IMG/VR virus record: IMGVR_UViG_3300030118_004370
Location: 1-23,281 of that record
Source: a virus
Reading direction: 5' to 3' (one strand)
DNA: 23,281 nucleotides
Shown: positions 7,318-14,432 of the stretch, in pieces
Layout of the letters: the number at the start of each line of letters is the position of its first letter
Numbering within the stretch: the stretch's first letter is position 1
Notes under the pieces: model-generated
Told to the model about the DNA's origin: nothing
What the model saw: the letters and a program-made list of their open reading frames with translations, nothing else
Databases searched by the model: none
Position numbers and translations under genes: made by a program

Positions 7318-9764
7318 GTTGGGATCTTGAATTTGTCGGGTCTTTAAACAGATCTTCTCTATATGTACGATATAGATTAGAGTTTGTTGGTGTTCTCAAT
7401 GCTCTAGGAGAACCTTTTTCTGTTGAGGATGATGCGGGTAATATTCAGATTGCTAGAGGTTCTGTAAGGATAACAGGATCAAGAGTAATACCTCAAAGAT
7501 GGTCTGTGTCTTTTGGTGGATTTTCTCTTCAGTTGTCAGGAGATATTAGATCGATATTACCAAAGATGAGAAGAGGACAGATCGCAGTTCTTCAATGTTC
7601 GATTAATAGGCAAGGATTCAGAAACCTAGCAATAGGATCATTAGATACGATATCAGGTCAAAGAGGTCTATTTTCGTTAGGATTTAAGGATCTATTATCT
7701 GCTTTGCAAACCTCACTTGATACCAGAGCAGGAACAGTTTTTTCAGATACAGATCCTCCTCATTTCTCTCTATTTTATGAAGTAGGACAAACAACAACAA
7801 CTACAGCCACTTTTGGAGGTTCTGATGGTACTTTGAATCTTACAGATGCATCTTTTTTTAAGAAACAGACAGGATCAAAGGGTATTGCTAGAATTACAAA
7901 TGGAGCAATAGACTTTTATGTATTTTGGACAGGCTCAACAAGTACAACCTTAACAGGATGCACTACAGCAGAATATAACAATACATCTAGAGTATCAGCA
8001 CCTTCAGGATCTACAGTTAAATATTGTGCATGGCTACAAGGAGAACCATATGAGATCCTTGCAAGTATCCTTACAAGCACAGGAACAGGAAACAATGGAG
8101 AGTTTGATGTTTATCCTGTTGAGTGGTCTATCGGTGGTAAGATTGACAAACAGATCTTTGATGTATCAGATGCCAAAAGAGCAAGCAAAGAGATAACAAG
8201 ATCAGGAGATGCTGATTATGATATAGGTTTTGCAGTGGAATCTCCTTTATCAAATGGATTCAGATCTATTGTAGATATCTTTTTGACAGTGGGTATTTTT
8301 CCCGTTTACAGACAAGATTCTATATCAATCAGAGCATGTACAGATCCAGAAGGAATAGAGACACGAAAAACACCGGATCTAAGAGCAGAGATATCTGACT
8401 ATGATATTATTGATGTACTATCACATGATTTCTTTTCACCCGATATATCGAACATATATAGAACAACATATATCAAATACAACTTTACAAATGTTTATTA
8501 TTCCGGTGGTGTTTACAATGGATCAAGGGTTGATTCTCTTCCTGCTCTTTCAGAAATAGAACGTGATTTTAGTTTATATTATCTTGCAGATCCAGACAAT
8601 AGACAGTCTCAAGCTCTTCAAGATTTACGTAGATTAAGAGTTTGGGATCTATACATTTCTGAAAGATTATCTGTTAGATTACCTCTTCGATTTGCTACAC
8701 TTGTAGCCGGTGATATTGTAACCTTCAGATCCAACTATGTAGAACACTTGTATGATACATTAGATCCTATTTACAAAGGAAGATATTGCATGGTGTTAGG
8801 TTGTGATTACTCGATTGATGCTCAAGAGTGTACGGTTACATTAGGAATTCCATCGCCCAAAATGCAAAGAACAGAAGACACAGAAGATTCAGATGGTGCT
8901 TATAGTGGATGGTTACCAAACTCAACATATAACAATACACAGATGTTTATATGGCTTTCTGCTGATGTAAATTTAAATCTATCGGGTTCTGATGTTAGTA
9001 CTTGGATAGATAGACAAAATGCATTTTCATTCTCAAATCAAGCAGGTAATAACAACAATTATAATACAGGTGCGGGAACACCATCTAGATCGATTACAGT
9101 ATCAGGATTTTATTTTGCTAGATTTGCATTTGGTGATCATGAGTTCCTTGCTACAGATTACAATTCAAAAATGGATCTATCGGGTACAGATGGAATTTGT
9201 GTAGCTATGTTAATGCGTGCTTCTGCTGATCCAATTGGTGACACTGATTTTTCAGGCGGTAGTTACTACAAGGCCCCTTTGGTAAACTGTGGTAGATCTT
9301 ATCAGTTACATCTCTTAGATTCCTTCTCAGGCTCAACTTATACGAATGCAATAGGCTACGATAACAACAGTAATACTTTTCATCAAGATAATCAGATCGC
9401 TCCTCCTGATACAAATTGGAAGATTGTTATATATTCTTCTGCTGATGTTGGTGGTTATAGTGGTGAGGAAGGATTATATGTCAATGGAACGAGAGTTAAC
9501 ACCTCAGATTTTCCCCCAACAAATACAGATATATCTTTATCTCCTAACTTCAGAATAGGAAGAGATCCAGATATAAACTATGCAAATCAAACACAGCAAT
9601 TTAATTTCGCTTTTGGCTCTTTTGATCTTGCTGAGTTACTAACATTCTCAATACCTCTTCATGATGCAGAACGTGAAAAGGTAGAGGGTTATATCGCACA
9701 CAAATATAAACTCACTGCTCTTCTTCCTGCTTCTCATCCATATAAAAACACTGTTCCAACATAA
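7314..9764 (+). CDS. Tail hub protein with C-terminal LamG-like domain
   Basis: An 816-residue protein starting in an ATGA overlap. Residues 1-170 are beta-rich. About 177-260 forms a small inserted beta domain with T-rich strands and an IDFYVFWTGSTSTTLTG segment of the kind found in phage hub proteins. About 260-520 completes the hub region. From about residue 544 (IWLSADVNLNLSGSDVSTWI) to the end is a concanavalin A / LamG-like domain, ending in EREKVEGYIAHKYKL and a final HPYK motif typical of phage tail LamG modules. The hub part should cap the tube and the LamG part probably binds host-surface glycans or protein. The fusion is clear from the continuous reading frame. Confidence 0.75.
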   Translation: MSWDLEFVGSLNRSSLYVRYRLEFVGVLNALGEPFSVEDDAGNIQIARGSVRITGSRVIPQRWSVSFGGFSLQLSGDIRSILPKMRRGQIAVLQCSINRQGFRNLAIGSLDTISGQRGLFSLGFKDLLSALQTSLDTRAGTVFSDTDPPHFSLFYEVGQTTTTTATFGGSDGTLNLTDASFFKKQTGSKGIARITNGAIDFYVFWTGSTSTTLTGCTTAEYNNTSRVSAPSGSTVKYCAWLQGEPYEILASILTSTGTGNNGEFDVYPVEWSIGGKIDKQIFDVSDAKRASKEITRSGDADYDIGFAVESPLSNGFRSIVDIFLTVGIFPVYRQDSISIRACTDPEGIETRKTPDLRAEISDYDIIDVLSHDFFSPDISNIYRTTYIKYNFTNVYYSGGVYNGSRVDSLPALSEIERDFSLYYLADPDNRQSQALQDLRRLRVWDLYISERLSVRLPLRFATLVAGDIVTFRSNYVEHLYDTLDPIYKGRYCMVLGCDYSIDAQECTVTLGIPSPKMQRTEDTEDSDGAYSGWLPNSTYNNTQMFIWLSADVNLNLSGSDVSTWIDRQNAFSFSNQAGNNNNYNTGAGTPSRSITVSGFYFARFAFGDHEFLATDYNSKMDLSGTDGICVAMLMRASADPIGDTDFSGGSYYKAPLVNCGRSYQLHLLDSFSGSTYTNAIGYDNNSNTFHQDNQIAPPDTNWKIVIYSSADVGGYSGEEGLYVNGTRVNTSDFPPTNTDISLSPNFRIGRDPDINYANQTQQFNFAFGSFDLAELLTFSIPLHDAEREKVEGYIAHKYKLTALLPASHPYKNTVPT

Positions 9765-9775
9765 AAGAGAATACA

Positions 9776-9949
9776 ATGAAAGAATATTATTGGTGTAGAA
9801 TACTACTATCAAACAATGAGTTTTATTATATCTATGCAGTTAAAGAGGCTGCTATAGAGATTTATGCCAAACAAGGTTTTGAGATCAATATAGACCCGTC
9901 ACAGGTTCCAAAAAAAATAAGAGAAGAGAAAGGAGAAGAATATGATTAG
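9776..9949 (+). CDS. Small hypothetical protein (57 residues)
   Basis: A short gene beginning MKEYYWCRILLSNNEFYYIY and ending with a K/E-rich tail. It has a good start context (AAAGAGAATACAATG) and ends in an ATGATTAG overlap with the next gene, whose Shine-Dalgarno AGGAG lies inside its 3' end. Codon use matches its neighbours. Aromatic residues are enriched at the N-terminus, with no predicted membrane segment or known motif. It sits between the hub gene and the putative lysin, so it may belong to either the tail-tip or the lysis group. Function unknown. Confidence 0.7.
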   Translation: MKEYYWCRILLSNNEFYYIYAVKEAAIEIYAKQGFEINIDPSQVPKKIREEKGEEYD

Positions 9950-10526
9950 ATACTCAATAGATAAACCACCCTGTATATTAAAAGCAGAAAATTTGGGCTT
10001 TGCTACGTTCAAAGGCAAGTATGATTTAAATATCATCGCCTGTAGGAACATGAAAGAAAGACCAGATACTTTTCAAGATACAATGCATGTAATATACTGG
10101 GATCAGAAGTGGATAGAGTATGTCTTTCCTTGTACAACGCACGCAGGACAACACTATCTTTTAAATCCATCAAGATCGGCAGGTGTTGCAATCCTCAAGC
10201 ATAACCATCAATACAGGTCCTCTTTCAAGATTGGAATGAGATCAAGCGGCTATGAGTGCCTTGTTCCTTGTAAACAAATACTTGTCTGGAGAGATGGAAA
10301 TAGAGACGATGTTATTGAGTATGGTGGATTGGATCACGATTCAGCAGGCATTCAAATTCATCGTGCAAATGCTTCTAATACCTCTTTAAAGGTAGGAAGA
10401 TATTCTGCCGGCTGTGTTGTTCTACAGACAGGATTTAATGATTTTATGGATCTATGTCACAAGCAAGTACAGAATAGAAAAGGATCTACATTTACACTTA
10501 CAATATTAAAGGGGATACACTTATGA
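9942..10526 (+). CDS. Putative lysin with YkuD (L,D-transpeptidase)-like motif
   Basis: A 194-residue protein. Residues 136-158 hold GIQIH (His140), then 14 residues later VGRYSAGCVV with Cys158. The His-(17-18 residues)-S-x-G-C arrangement is the catalytic signature of YkuD-type L,D-transpeptidases and related peptidoglycan enzymes. Upstream pieces, a TTHAGQHYLLNP segment (65-76), IGMRSSGYECL and WRDGNRDD (116-123), match a phage and bacterial family in which the same order occurs before the H…SAGC motif. No signal peptide is evident, so export would need a holin. The next genes are small membrane proteins, consistent with a lysis cassette. Whether it cuts or cross-links peptidoglycan is unknown. 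Confidence 0.6.
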   Translation: MIRYSIDKPPCILKAENLGFATFKGKYDLNIIACRNMKERPDTFQDTMHVIYWDQKWIEYVFPCTTHAGQHYLLNPSRSAGVAILKHNHQYRSSFKIGMRSSGYECLVPCKQILVWRDGNRDDVIEYGGLDHDSAGIQIHRANASNTSLKVGRYSAGCVVLQTGFNDFMDLCHKQVQNRKGSTFTLTILKGIHL

Positions 10527-10915
10527 AAATACCGTATGCAACACTATCAAAAGTCTTGATGGATCAAATCTATAATACATACATACAAATAAGAGCTGCA
10601 AAAGAAGAAGATTCTGATGGCGGTAAAAAAGTAACGAGAAAAGAAGTATGGGATCTTGTATCAAACTTTATCCTAGTTACAGGTATGAAGATGGAAGAGT
10701 TGATATCTATAAACAATGGTATGAATTACAATGTGCGTTTTAGATGGAAAGTGATACAAGTTATTGTAAAAAGTTTAAATGATCTACCAGAAGCATTTGA
10801 AGAAGCAAAAGCCGACGATAACAAGATAGATAAACAGGAAGCGATCGAAATAGTAGGTCAAATATTGAAAAAATCTATTCCTGAGATTCTTAATCTTGCA
10901 GAGGATGAATTATAA
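10523..10915 (+). CDS. Hypothetical helical protein with EF-hand-like loops
   Basis: A 130-residue protein coupled to the upstream gene by an ATGA overlap. It is almost all helix. Residues 30-41 (DSDGGKKVTRKE) resemble an EF-hand loop with D at positions 1 and 3, V at 8 and E at 12, but G at 5 and K at 6 are poor. A second, more degenerate loop with I at position 8 and E at 12 lies near 97-108 (AKADDNKIDKQE). Such loops could bind calcium or could be chance acidic turns. It lies between the putative lysin and the holin-like genes. Function unknown; an accessory lysis role is possible. Confidence 0.6.
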   Translation: MKIPYATLSKVLMDQIYNTYIQIRAAKEEDSDGGKKVTRKEVWDLVSNFILVTGMKMEELISINNGMNYNVRFRWKVIQVIVKSLNDLPEAFEEAKADDNKIDKQEAIEIVGQILKKSIPEILNLAEDEL

Positions 10916-10922
10916 TAGAGGC

Positions 10923-11150
10923 ATGGATATCTCAACTCTATTAAATGCTGTAACAGGTCAGTTTGGTGCTTTGTGCCTTGCCTGTGTTGTTTTGTGGAAC
11001 TTCATGCAATCACAGAAGCAATACATGGAGAGACTGTATAAGGATAACAAAGAAGATCGAGAACTCTATAGAACTACTCTCACAAATCTATCACAGAAGA
11101 TTGATCGTATCGGTGAGGATGTAGCAGAAATTAAGAGGGAATTGAGATAA
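10923..11150 (+). CDS. Holin-like small membrane protein (BhlA/UviB type)
   Basis: A 75-residue protein from ATG 10923. An N-terminal amphipathic stretch is followed by one membrane segment (GQFGALCLACVVLWNFM, about residues 12-28) and a long, highly charged helix predicted to be a coiled coil, ending in DVAEIKREL. This layout is typical of BhlA/UviB-type holin-like proteins. Starts at 10905 or 10896 (TTG) would add 6 or 9 residues. None has an ideally spaced ribosome site, so the start is uncertain. It is followed by a second protein of the same shape. Confidence 0.6.
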   Translation: MDISTLLNAVTGQFGALCLACVVLWNFMQSQKQYMERLYKDNKEDRELYRTTLTNLSQKIDRIGEDVAEIKRELR

Positions 11151-11407
11151 TGGAAATGATATACGATATTCTTCTTAATGCGGGTCCTATTGGGTTACTC
11201 GCTTTGTATGCTATTTATTCAAACTCTCAAAGCGAGAAAAAGATCGAAATGCTTCTGCAGCAAAAAGAAGAGAAAGAAGAACAGATTAGGAATAGATGGA
11301 TTGCAGTGGTTGAGAAACTACAGAAAGAAAGAGACGATATTGAGAAAGATATTGCCAGAAGATTAGAACACATTGAGAAGATGATGGAGAAGCAGCATGA
11401 AAAATGA
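11150..11407 (+). CDS. Second holin-like membrane/coiled-coil protein
   Basis: An 85-residue protein that starts in a TAATG overlap with the upstream holin-like gene. One N-terminal hydrophobic segment (ILLNAGPIGLLALYAIY, about residues 7-23) is followed by a strongly charged coiled coil with KEEKEEQIRNRW and EKLQKERDDIEKD blocks. The two adjacent proteins share architecture but little sequence, suggesting a holin/antiholin or holin/accessory pair. A spanin-like role is less likely because no lipobox cysteine or periplasmic partner is seen. Function is inferred from shape and position. Confidence 0.6.
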   Translation: MEMIYDILLNAGPIGLLALYAIYSNSQSEKKIEMLLQQKEEKEEQIRNRWIAVVEKLQKERDDIEKDIARRLEHIEKMMEKQHEK

Positions 11408-11669
11408 AACTGAAAATCGTGCATGTGCTCTAGAACTCAATAATGTAATCTACGAGTTACAATCACAAGGTCATTCTGATAACGCAATAGCAAACGGCAT
11501 TTTATTTGCTCTAAGTATTCACATTATTAATGCTCGTTTTTCGCTTAATGAAATTATAGAACAACTCACAAAACTATTTTACAACATAAAAACAGAACTT
11601 GGTAAATTAGATGATGATGATCAAATAGATATAGAACAAACAAAACCAGTTAATTCTCAATGGGATTGA
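11397..11669 (+). CDS. Hypothetical acidic protein (end of lysis/late operon)
   Basis: A 90-residue protein overlapping the upstream gene by 11 bases. It is helical, with an amphipathic core (AIANGILFALSIHIINARFSL, about residues 29-48, interrupted by charged or polar residues) that is not clearly a membrane helix, and a very acidic tail (LDDDDQIDIE). No known motif is visible. It is the last gene before the terminator at 11712, so it closes the structural/lysis transcript. Function unknown. Confidence 0.6.
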   Translation: MKNETENRACALELNNVIYELQSQGHSDNAIANGILFALSIHIINARFSLNEIIEQLTKLFYNIKTELGKLDDDDQIDIEQTKPVNSQWD

Positions 11670-11711
11670 TGGATTGCTCCTTTAAAAAAAACTTTTCTGT
11701 TCTTGGTTTTT

Positions 11712-11737
11712 CCTCCTACTCCTTTGGGAGGTTTTTT
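11712..11737 (+). terminator. Rho-independent terminator of the late operon
   Basis: A CCTCC / GGAGG stem (11712-11716 and 11727-11731, with an internal CTCC…GGAG pairing) closes a short loop and is followed by six Ts at 11732-11737. It lies 43 bases after the stop of the last lysis-region gene and before a good promoter, as expected for the end of the late transcript. Confidence 0.75.
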
Positions 11738-11754
11738 CTTTTTGTTGTCAGTTT

Positions 11755-11783
11755 TTGTAGTCTGCAATATATTGTTATATAAT
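11755..11783 (+). promoter_or_regulatory. Sigma70-type promoter for the fibre operon
   Basis: A -35-like TTGTAG (11755-11760) and a perfect -10 TATAAT (11778-11783) are separated by 17 bases. The start of transcription is expected near 11790, about 17 bases before ATG 11807. A 10-base palindrome, CAATATATTG (11765-11774), lies in the spacer and could be a regulator site. It is the only promoter seen between the two terminators at 11712 and 13998. Confidence 0.6.
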
Positions 11784-11806
11784 ACCAAAAAGAACAGGAT
11801 TGAGAT

Positions 11807-12217
11807 ATGGGAATGAGTGATGCAAGATCTACAGGATCAGTTTCAGGTATAGGCAATACATACGATATAGAAAAGAAGATTGAGATTGATCTCGGGTATA
11901 CACCTAGGACAGCCCGTTTTATTGCTCACGTATCTTTGATAAATATACAATGTTCAAATGCTTCTCATTCTAATCATCCATCTGAGATAACTGTCTGTAT
12001 TTCTGAAGATGCATTAGGTGATCAAATGGTTCTGACAGATACAACTACAGATCTTCAAAGAGGTCTTACTGATACAAACTCCTCAACAGGAATCATTAGA
12101 ATAGATGGCATCATCTCATTAGATACTGCTGATACAGTCTATGCACATGTAAAAACAAATCAAGGAACTCTAACGATTGATCAGATAGTCATAACCTATA
12201 ACGACGGGAAGAAGTAA
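11807..12217 (+). CDS. Hypothetical beta-rich virion accessory protein
   Basis: A 136-residue, Thr/Ser/Asp-rich, beta-strand protein with no signal peptide or membrane segment. ACAGGAT lies upstream of ATG 11807; a second ATG at 11813 would remove two residues. The sequence alternates hydrophobic strands (IVITYNDGKK at the end) with short polar loops, like small phage fibre or decoration domains. It is the first gene of a three-gene operon whose other members are fibre-like, so a tail-fibre accessory role is likely. I do not recognise the family. Confidence 0.6.
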   Translation: MGMSDARSTGSVSGIGNTYDIEKKIEIDLGYTPRTARFIAHVSLINIQCSNASHSNHPSEITVCISEDALGDQMVLTDTTTDLQRGLTDTNSSTGIIRIDGIISLDTADTVYAHVKTNQGTLTIDQIVITYNDGKK

Positions 12218-12219
12218 AC

Positions 12220-12480
12220 ATGGCTATAGGTAACGCATTTAATAGAAGCGGTGGGACTGGATCAAGCGGTGGCGGTGGTTCTTCTGATGGTACGATCAAA
12301 GAGGTAACATTTACAGATCAAACCTCTCTAACGATTACACACGATTTTGAAAATATTCCTACAGTGATAATTATAGATTCTTCCGGTTATCTCGTACATG
12401 CTGAAGTGAGACATGCTTCAAGCAGTCAAATATTGATAAATTTTTCAGATTCTTTATCGGGTACAGTGATTATAAGATAA
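12220..12480 (+). CDS. Short fibre protein with C-terminal tip domain
   Basis: An 86-residue protein. Residues 9-24 are a Gly/Ser linker (RSGGTGSSGGGGSSDG). Residues 25-86 form a compact beta domain with TITH, VIIIDSSGYLVHAEV and FSDSLSGTVII segments. The same domain recurs at the end of the 473-residue fibre encoded downstream (TINHALSEKFVHVSVYDSND … LVHASV … SDALTGVTVVV), so it is a duplicated tip module. It starts two bases after the upstream stop. It may be a separate tip subunit or a trimerising cap for the long fibre. Function is inferred from this internal homology. Confidence 0.65.
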   Translation: MAIGNAFNRSGGTGSSGGGGSSDGTIKEVTFTDQTSLTITHDFENIPTVIIIDSSGYLVHAEVRHASSSQILINFSDSLSGTVIIR

Positions 12481-12519
12481 TATAGTAGTGTCTTTAACCC
12501 TAACAAAAAGGATATTACT

Positions 12520-13941
12520 ATGCCATTTAATAACTATGCACCTCAATATATCTTCAAAGGACAAGTTCAGTCTGATACTGCTCCCAGTAACAACAATGAT
12601 CTAGTCCGTAAACAAGATGTATCTGGTCTTTCTTTCATCTCCTCGATCGCTTCTGGATCATCATCCTATCTATCTGTTTCTGGTGGTGAGTTATCCGTAT
12701 CATCTCTTTTGATATCTGATGTACATGTAGATAACTCTCAATCGTCTCTAGCAAACTTTATTTCAAACGAATCTTCTACAGCTGCAAATTTGAAAAAAGG
12801 CGACTTCTTGGTTTTGACTGCTGCCACAGGTGGAGCAGAAACCTATATCGTATCAGGTGCTGATGGATCAAATGCTTCGAATTATACAGAGGTCGAATCC
12901 GGTCTAACTTCTGCTGAGATCGTTGCAAAACTTTCAGCGGGTGCAGGGATCAACATTGCTGCAAATGGTACAATCTCAAGCACAATCACACAATACACTG
13001 ACACAAATGCAAGAGCCGCTCTTTCTGGTGGTGCTGGTATTTCCTACAATAATTCTACAGGTCAAATCTCTTCAAGCATTACACAATACACAGACGCAAA
13101 TGCTAGATCCGCTCTTTCTGCAGGAACAGGACTAACCTATAACTCTTCTACTGGTCAATTTGCTTGTAGTATTACACAGTATGCTGATTCTGATGCTCGT
13201 GCTGCTATCAGTGCAACAGGTAACATTAGTTATAACAATGCAACAGGTGTAATCTCAACCTCTCTAACTCAATATACAGATGCTCTTGCTCGTGCTGCTC
13301 TTTCAGCCGGTGCAGGAATCTCTTATAACTCTTCAACAGGTCAAATCTCTTGTAGTATCACACAATACACAGATGGAGATGCAAGAGCTGCTTTTTCTGG
13401 TGGAAAGGGTATCAATTTAGATGGTGCCGGTGCTTTGACTGTAGATTTTTCTGAGTTCTCAACTACAGACATGGTAGAAGGTCTTAAGTTATATTTCACT
13501 GATGCTCGTGCTAGAGATGCTTTTAGTTATGGATCTGGTATTGCTCATGATGGATCGGGTGTTCTGTCTGTTGATTTGGGGGCTTCTTCTGGTTTGGCTT
13601 TTGCTTCTGGTGCTTTGACTGTTAAGGTCGGTGATGGGCTTGAGATTGATGGATCTAACTCTTTAAAGGTTGACGCAGGAACTGGGCTTGCTATTGATGG
13701 ATCAGATCAGTCTGTAATGATTGACAACAACTATTTCAGAAAGGTTTTCTCTAACCAATCTTTTACAGCAAATTCAGCAAAAACAATTAATCATGCTTTG
13801 AGTGAGAAGTTTGTGCATGTCTCTGTTTATGACAGTAATGATAATCTAGTACATGCATCTGTATCTCTTACAGATGCGAACAATCTTACTATTACAACAA
13901 GCGATGCGTTGACAGGTGTAACCGTAGTTGTTAGTATATAA
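12520..13941 (+). CDS. Tail fibre protein with 31-residue repeats
   Basis: A 473-residue protein led by AAGGAT. After an N-terminal region of about 155 residues come four and a half tandem repeats of 31 residues (156-310) with consensus ITQYTDxxARAALSxGxGIS and YNSSTGxIS. A more divergent YFTDARARDAF repeat follows, then G/S-rich segments and a C-terminal tip domain (about 405-473) shared with the 86-residue protein just upstream. Repeats of this type build triple-beta-helix shafts in phage fibres. The N-terminus should attach to the virion and the tip should contact the host. It is the last gene before the terminator at 13998. Confidence 0.8.
   Translation: MPFNNYAPQYIFKGQVQSDTAPSNNNDLVRKQDVSGLSFISSIASGSSSYLSVSGGELSVSSLLISDVHVDNSQSSLANFISNESSTAANLKKGDFLVLTAATGGAETYIVSGADGSNASNYTEVESGLTSAEIVAKLSAGAGINIAANGTISSTITQYTDTNARAALSGGAGISYNNSTGQISSSITQYTDANARSALSAGTGLTYNSSTGQFACSITQYADSDARAAISATGNISYNNATGVISTSLTQYTDALARAALSAGAGISYNSSTGQISCSITQYTDGDARAAFSGGKGINLDGAGALTVDFSEFSTTDMVEGLKLYFTDARARDAFSYGSGIAHDGSGVLSVDLGASSGLAFASGALTVKVGDGLEIDGSNSLKVDAGTGLAIDGSDQSVMIDNNYFRKVFSNQSFTANSAKTINHALSEKFVHVSVYDSNDNLVHASVSLTDANNLTITTSDALTGVTVVVSI
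12985..13449 (+). repeat. 93-base tandem repeats in the fibre gene
   Basis: Repeats start at 12985, 13078, 13171, 13264 and 13357 and are exactly 93 bases apart, each beginning with an Ile/Leu codon and ACA/ACT CAA TA. The fifth is partial and grades into a divergent copy. They are coding repeats in frame, so copy number can change without breaking the gene. Confidence 0.8.
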
Positions 13942-13954
13942 AATAGTTGTTTCG

Positions 13955-13976
13955 TTATAATTGCCTTTGATTATAA
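13955..13976 (+). other. AT-rich hairpin after the fibre gene
   Basis: TTATAAT (13955-13961) and ATTATAA (13970-13976) form a perfect 7-base inverted repeat with an 8-base loop, 14 bases after the fibre stop. It has no T run of its own. It may assist termination at 13998 or be an operator. Confidence 0.4.
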
Positions 13977-13997
13977 TGACTCCGTTTTTCTGGTTAG

Positions 13998-14029
13998 AAC
14001 TCCTCTGGATTATCCAGAGGAGTTTTTCT
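13998..14029 (+). terminator. Strong rho-independent terminator
   Basis: A perfect 11-base stem, 13998-14008 with 14014-14024 (core CTCCTCTGG / CCAGAGGAG), encloses the loop ATTAT and runs into TTTTTCTTTTT. This is the best terminator in the window and ends the fibre operon. Confidence 0.9.
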
Positions 14030-14050
14030 TTTTGTATTTTTTATTAATAT

Positions 14051-14082
14051 ATGTTGATTTATTTTCAACATTGGATTATACT
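14051..14082 (+). promoter_or_regulatory. Palindromic promoter for the replication operon
   Basis: The perfect inverted repeat ATGTTGA-N7-TCAACAT (14051-14071) contains the -35-like TTGATT (14054-14059). The -10 TATACT (14077-14082) follows after a 17-base spacer. An identical 21-base palindrome occurs at 16726 with its own -10. A protein bound to the palindrome would cover the -35 box, so this is probably a repressible or activated early promoter. The leader to ATG 14115 is short. Confidence 0.65.
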
Positions 14083-14114
14083 AAATTCACTAACCAAAAC
14101 CAAAGGAGTACAAC

Positions 14115-14432
14115 ATGATCACATTCACATATCAGTTTGACCAAAATGGTGTATGGATTCACAAATCTAGTATAGGAGAAGAGGAGTCTAGCACACACTA
14201 TGATAATCCAAAGAACGCAGCAGAAGTTTGTTATCTTCTTCTTACAGGTGTTAATTTAATGCTTATGAATAATGAAGAATGCACAGAGAAGAACCCACAA
14301 GGGGATCACAACGACCTTCTGAAGATTGCAATCAACTACAACTATGTAAAAGATAAGCATCCTCTTTTCGAGTCTGTATTCTATGAAGAGATCAATCTAG
14401 CCATACTTATTAAAGGAGGTATTGATGAGTAA
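14115..14432 (+). CDS. Hypothetical early protein (105 residues)
   Basis: The first gene after the palindromic promoter, led by AAAGGAGTACAAC, the same ribosome-site cassette as at 16781. It encodes an acidic protein (E/D-rich, pI clearly low) with an N-terminal beta pair (FTYQFDQNGVWIHKSS) and a helical body with two hydrophobic patches (VCYLLLTGVNLML near 36-48). There is no enzyme motif. It overlaps the replication gene by 8 bases, suggesting co-translation. Function unknown; being first in the replication operon suggests an early host-directed role. Confidence 0.65.
   Translation: MITFTYQFDQNGVWIHKSSIGEEESSTHYDNPKNAAEVCYLLLTGVNLMLMNNEECTEKNPQGDHNDLLKIAINYNYVKDKHPLFESVFYEEINLAILIKGGIDE

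Noticed and set aside
11227-11424. A hydrophobic, serine-rich minus-strand frame across the second holin-like gene
   Set aside because: It is the complement of lysine/glutamate-rich coiled-coil codons, which always give Ser/Phe/Leu-rich reverse frames.
12985-13449. Possible CRISPR array
   Set aside because: The repeats are 93 bases, in frame and coding for the fibre shaft, with no short unique spacers.
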